This document shows, in pieces, positions 13,309-16,108 of a stretch of 16,108 bases of DNA. The notes below the pieces were generated by a model. That model was not told where the DNA came from and ran no database searches. It saw nothing but the letters and a program-made list of their open reading frames with translations. Source of the DNA: JAZFYD01 sp036443405. GTDB taxonomy: Bacteria; Planctomycetota; PLA2. The DNA is taken from NCBI GenBank assembly GCA_036443405.1, contig JAZFYD010000219.1:1-16108 (forward strand), in the 5' to 3' direction. Within the stretch, counting starts at the first letter, position 1. Each line of letters opens with the position of its first letter. Made by a program: the position numbers and the translations under genes.

Positions 13309-14826
13309 ATGAACAGTCGCATCACCGCACCCGATTTCGGCGGCGACCCCAACCACCCCCTCAACTGGATCGACCACGAGGGGGAAACCCTCCGGGAACT
13401 CCCCTGGCGACGCGTCTTTCGCGCGGGCGCCGGCGGCCAGCGCGCGGTCGTGAAGGAGTACCGCCCGAGACGGCTGCGGGATCGGTTGCGCTCGCGTGCT
13501 GCCGCGGAGGCGGGACAGGCACTCGACGCGATCGCGCGCGGCATCCCGATCGTCGAGCCGATGGCGTATGCGACGCTGCCCGACGGCCGCGAGTGGCTGG
13601 TCCTGCGCGAGGTCGAAGGCGCATGCACGCTGCAGGAGACGATTCTCGAAGGCAGCGTGACCGGCGCCGCGCGCCACAAGCTCGCGCGGGCGGTCGGGGA
13701 GCTGATCGCCGCGCTGCACGGCGCCGGGTTCCAACACAAGGATCTGCACCCCGGCAACGTGCTCGTCCGGCCGGATGGCCATGTCCTGCTCGCCGACCCC
13801 GCCGGGCTGCGGCCGCGCCCCGGGTTCTACCTGCGCGAAAAGGAGCGGGCGCGATCTCTCGCGATGTTCGCGCCGTTTTTCTTCACGCACAGCCGACAAA
13901 CGGATCTGCTGCTCTTCTGGGGCGCCTACGGCCGGGCGAGCGAACTGCAACCGGATGATCTCGAAAGCCTCCGTGGCGCCACCCTCGATCAGATTCCGGG
14001 CGCGTTCCGGGATCTCTCCCGCCGGCGTGCCCGCGCGGAGCGATCGCGCGGCCAACCGGTCGTGATTGGGGAGTACCGCGGATTCTCCTCGGGCGAGTTG
14101 GCGTTCCCGCTGCTCAAGCGTTCCGTTCAGGCATCGCGCGATCTCACGCTCGCCGACGAGGTGCTCAAGAAGGGCAACACGAGCTGGACGTTCCGCATGC
14201 AGGATCTGGTCGTGAAGACCTTCCGGCCGAAAAAAGCCACGCGCCCGCTGCGCGATTGGTTCATGGGCACACGCGCGGAGCGCGCGCAGCGGGCGGCGCA
14301 CGCGCTGAAACATCGCGGGTTCGACACACCCGAGGTCGTCGCCGTCTTGAACAGCGAACGGCTCGCGCGTTCGATTCTGATCACCCGTTTCGCCACCGGC
14401 TACGTATCGATCGAGGAGTGCGTGAGCAACCTCGACGCGGCCCGCGCGCGCGAGATGGCGCGGCTTTTTGGCAGGTTGCTGCGGCGCATGCACGACTGGG
14501 GGCTGCGCCACCGCGACCTGAAAAAGGACAACTTCGTGGTTTCGCCCGACGGCTCGCGGATCCTGTTTCTGGACCTCGACGGCGTGAGCGAAACCCGCTC
14601 AGGCGGCCTCGACTGGGAGCGCCGCGCGCGCGACCTCGGCAACCTCGCCAGCTCGCTGCTGGTCGAGCGGCTCGTGCCACGCACGTTGCTCTTCCGGGCA
14701 CTCGACGCATACCTGAGCACGCGGCATCCGGCCGAGTTGGCACCCGGGGCCTTTACCTGGAAGACCATCCGGGCTACAGAGGCGTTCCGGCAGCGCCGAA
14801 TGCAGTACCTGGAGACCAACGCATGA
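13309..14826 (+). CDS. Tandem lipopolysaccharide-kinase-like protein (two WaaP/KdkA/InaA-type domains)
   Basis: A 505-residue protein with two consecutive protein-kinase-like domains of the LPS-kinase type. Domain 1 (about 30-215) has the ATP lysine Lys49 (AVVKEY), catalytic loop LHGAGFQHKDLHPGN (136-150) with Asp145 and Asn150, and metal-binding Asp163 in LADPAG. Domain 2 (about 280-490) has Lys303 (LVVKTF), HDWGLRHRDLKKDN (395-408) with Asp403 and Asn408, and Asp422 in FLDLDGV. All key residues are present in both halves, so both could be active. WaaP, KdkA and InaA relatives phosphorylate heptose or Kdo of the LPS core at the cytoplasmic face of the inner membrane; which sugar each half would modify is unknown. 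It starts 114 bp from and divergent to lptF, and its TGA overlaps the arginase ATG. The ATG at 13309 is supported by homology beginning shortly after; the ribosome site is weak. Confidence 0.85.
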   Translation: MNSRITAPDFGGDPNHPLNWIDHEGETLRELPWRRVFRAGAGGQRAVVKEYRPRRLRDRLRSRAAAEAGQALDAIARGIPIVEPMAYATLPDGREWLVLREVEGACTLQETILEGSVTGAARHKLARAVGELIAALHGAGFQHKDLHPGNVLVRPDGHVLLADPAGLRPRPGFYLREKERARSLAMFAPFFFTHSRQTDLLLFWGAYGRASELQPDDLESLRGATLDQIPGAFRDLSRRRARAERSRGQPVVIGEYRGFSSGELAFPLLKRSVQASRDLTLADEVLKKGNTSWTFRMQDLVVKTFRPKKATRPLRDWFMGTRAERAQRAAHALKHRGFDTPEVVAVLNSERLARSILITRFATGYVSIEECVSNLDAARAREMARLFGRLLRRMHDWGLRHRDLKKDNFVVSPDGSRILFLDLDGVSETRSGGLDWERRARDLGNLASSLLVERLVPRTLLFRALDAYLSTRHPAELAPGAFTWKTIRATEAFRQRRMQYLETNA

Positions 14827-15746
14827 GCGAAGACTCGGCTTCGAAAAAACGGGCGGTCGGCATCCTGGGAGTCCCGCTCGATCTCGGAGCCGGCCGGCGC
14901 GGAACGGACATGGGTCCCTCGGCGCTACGCATCGCGGGGATGGCCGCGCGCATCGAGAGCCTTGGCCGCACCGTCGAGGACCACGGGTATGTCGCGGTCG
15001 CCGCGCCCGAGACGCGCGCGCCGGGCGACGAGCGGCTGCGGTTCGGCAAGGAGATCCTACGCACCTGTTCGCGCGTGCGTGACCGCGTGAAAGCGATCCT
15101 CGGCGGCGGGGCGTTTCCGCTCGTGATCGGCGGCGACCACTCGATGTCGATGGGCACGGTGGCGGGCACGCGCGCGTGGGCCGACGGGCCGATCGGTGTG
15201 CTGTGGATCGACGCGCACGCCGATCTGAACACACACGAGACGTCGCCGTCGGGCAACGTGCACGGGATGCCGCTCGCGGTGATTCTGGGCAAGGGCGACC
15301 CGTCGCTGCTCTCGCTGCATCCGGCCGGACCGATGGCGAAACCGGAGCACACCGTGATTCTCGGATTGCGCGACGTCGACCCCGGCGAAAAGAAACGCAT
15401 CCGCAACCTCGGTGTCACGGTGTACTCGATGAAGGAGATCGACGAGCGCGGCGCGAGCACCTGCATCCAGGAGGCTTTGGGCCGCGTGACGAACGGGACG
15501 AAGGGATTTCACCTCTCCTTCGACATGGACTCGATCGACCCCGAGATCGCACCGGGCGTCGGCACCCCGGTCCCCGGCGGTCTGACGTATCGCGAGGCGC
15601 ACTTGGCCTGCGAACTCGCTGCCGAATCCGGCGGCATGCTGTCGATGGATCTGGTCGAAGTGAACCCGATCCTCGACGACAAGAACCGCACCGCGCAGAT
15701 GGCGGTTGGTTTGATCCAGTCGGCGTTGGGGAAGACGATCTACTAG
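14823..15746 (+). CDS. rocF: Arginase
   Basis: A 307-residue manganese ureohydrolase that splits L-arginine into ornithine and urea in the cytoplasm. The metal ligands are visible: His106 (GGDHS), Asp130, His132 and Asp134 (WIDAHADLN), Asp234 and Asp236 (SFDMDSIDP). The arginase-type substrate segment NTHETSPSGNVHG (136-148) supplies the Asn and Ser residues that bind the amino-acid end. This separates arginase from agmatinase and formiminoglutamase, which lack it. APGVGTPVPGGL (243-254) and EVNPILD (279-285) complete the pattern. The ATG overlaps the kinase TGA by 4 nt, so the two are probably translationally coupled. An amino-acid catabolic enzyme behind an LPS kinase is an unexpected pairing. 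Length matches Bacillus RocF-type enzymes. Confidence 0.93.
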   Translation: MSEDSASKKRAVGILGVPLDLGAGRRGTDMGPSALRIAGMAARIESLGRTVEDHGYVAVAAPETRAPGDERLRFGKEILRTCSRVRDRVKAILGGGAFPLVIGGDHSMSMGTVAGTRAWADGPIGVLWIDAHADLNTHETSPSGNVHGMPLAVILGKGDPSLLSLHPAGPMAKPEHTVILGLRDVDPGEKKRIRNLGVTVYSMKEIDERGASTCIQEALGRVTNGTKGFHLSFDMDSIDPEIAPGVGTPVPGGLTYREAHLACELAAESGGMLSMDLVEVNPILDDKNRTAQMAVGLIQSALGKTIY

Positions 15747-16108
15747 GAGCGGTCGGTCCCCTCAGCTGTCCGAAACACAACTCAACGGTGCGGGCAGCAA
15801 AGATCGGGTGCCTGGTAAGGCGGCGCTGCAGAGCACGGAATACGGCAATCAAAGCCGATCGCCGCGCCACCTGGCACCTTCACGGCAACAACCACCGTCC
15901 TTGGTCCCGTGGGGCGAGCTTCTGGCGATGGTGGGACGCTCGAGCTCGCAGGGAGCGCTCTCAGCGAGTTCGTGACTCCCACCGGTCCGGGTTGTTCGTC
16001 CCGCGGGAACTCGGACCCGTTGGTTGCGCAAGGTGCCAGGTGGCGCGTCGGTCTACTCCCCGTGCGCAGTTTCGGTTCTCCTGCGTGCGTGCTACGCGAT
16101 GTTGGGAA
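15747..16108. other. Gene-free tail of the window
   Basis: No open frame here has homology I recognise; the short minus-strand frames at 15782-15982 and 15849-16031 overlap the palindrome and look like chance. No U-tract terminator is seen after the arginase stop. The only notable structure is the long inverted repeat at 15863-16047. Confidence 0.6.
15863..16047. repeat. 185-bp imperfect palindrome with perfect 18-bp ends
   Basis: CGCGCCACCTGGCACCTT at 15863-15880 is the exact reverse complement of 16030-16047. Inward, the arms keep pairing imperfectly (for example GTCCCGTGGGGCGAGC against GTTCCCGCGGGACGAAC, and GGTGGGA plus CTCGC further in) up to a central GAGCGCTC at 15953-15960. Several mismatches would be G-U pairs in RNA. 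It could be a short MITE-like element, a structured non-coding RNA or a strong bidirectional hairpin; no obvious target duplication flanks it. Confidence 0.7.

Noticed and set aside
1..16108. CRISPR arrays, tRNA or rRNA genes, phage genes, defence systems
   Set aside because: No regularly spaced repeats, no tRNA-like or rRNA sequence and no recognisable defence or phage proteins were seen on either strand.

Overview
The window is GC-rich, densely coding bacterial DNA. The organism is Gram-negative: it has both inner-membrane subunits of the LPS-export ABC transporter (lptF, lptG) and a lipopolysaccharide-kinase-like protein. It also has a periplasmic-type c cytochrome with a Sec signal peptide. 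The phylum cannot be fixed from the sequence alone. The mix (tandem LPS-kinase domains, c-type cytochrome, possible selenoprotein, high GC) would suit a Planctomycetota- or Myxococcota-like lineage, but that is inference.

Layout. (1) Positions 1-354 are the 3' end of radA (+). (2) About 355 to 7570 is an accessory block. It holds an aspartate/aromatic-type aminotransferase (-), then a two-gene (+) set: a Gfo/Idh/MocA oxidoreductase fused to an SDR epimerase, followed 3 nt later by a GT4 glycosyltransferase. Next come an 821-bp defective insertion sequence with inverted repeats and a 4-bp target duplication, and a secreted thioredoxin-like gene (-) interrupted by one in-frame TGA. (3) 7574-13194 is a tight minus-strand housekeeping operon, transcribed lptF, lptG, rluA-type pseudouridine synthase, di-haem cytochrome c, TrmH/SpoU rRNA methylase, rsgA. 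Four-base stop/start overlaps occur at lptF/lptG, lptG/rluA and trmH/rsgA. (4) 13309-15746 is a divergent (+) pair, a tandem LPS-kinase-like protein and arginase, also joined by an ATGA overlap. (5) The last 362 bases hold no gene but contain a 185-bp imperfect palindrome with perfect 18-bp ends.

How the parts relate. The minus-strand operon mixes outer-membrane assembly (lptFG) with RNA modification and ribosome maturation (rluA family, trmH, rsgA) plus an electron carrier. The divergent tandem kinase probably acts on the LPS core, the same pathway as lptFG. The fusion protein and GT4 in the accessory block look like a small sugar-modification and glycosyl-transfer unit for a surface glycan.

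Two observations stand out. First, the in-frame TGA in the thioredoxin-like gene is followed after 17 nt by a perfect 7-bp stem with a 5-nt AGUUA loop. The loop starts 24 nt after the UGA, which is bacterial SECIS geometry, so the gene is a credible new selenoprotein. The TGA lies where the second Cys of a thioredoxin CxxC would be. Second, the radA-rsgA junction is present twice in the same orientation. Intact radA is followed by a dead rsgA 3' end (357-512), and a scrap of the radA 3' end (7527-7547) is followed by intact rsgA. The whole 7-kb accessory block therefore sits between direct repeats, as expected if it entered at an ancestral convergent radA/rsgA junction.
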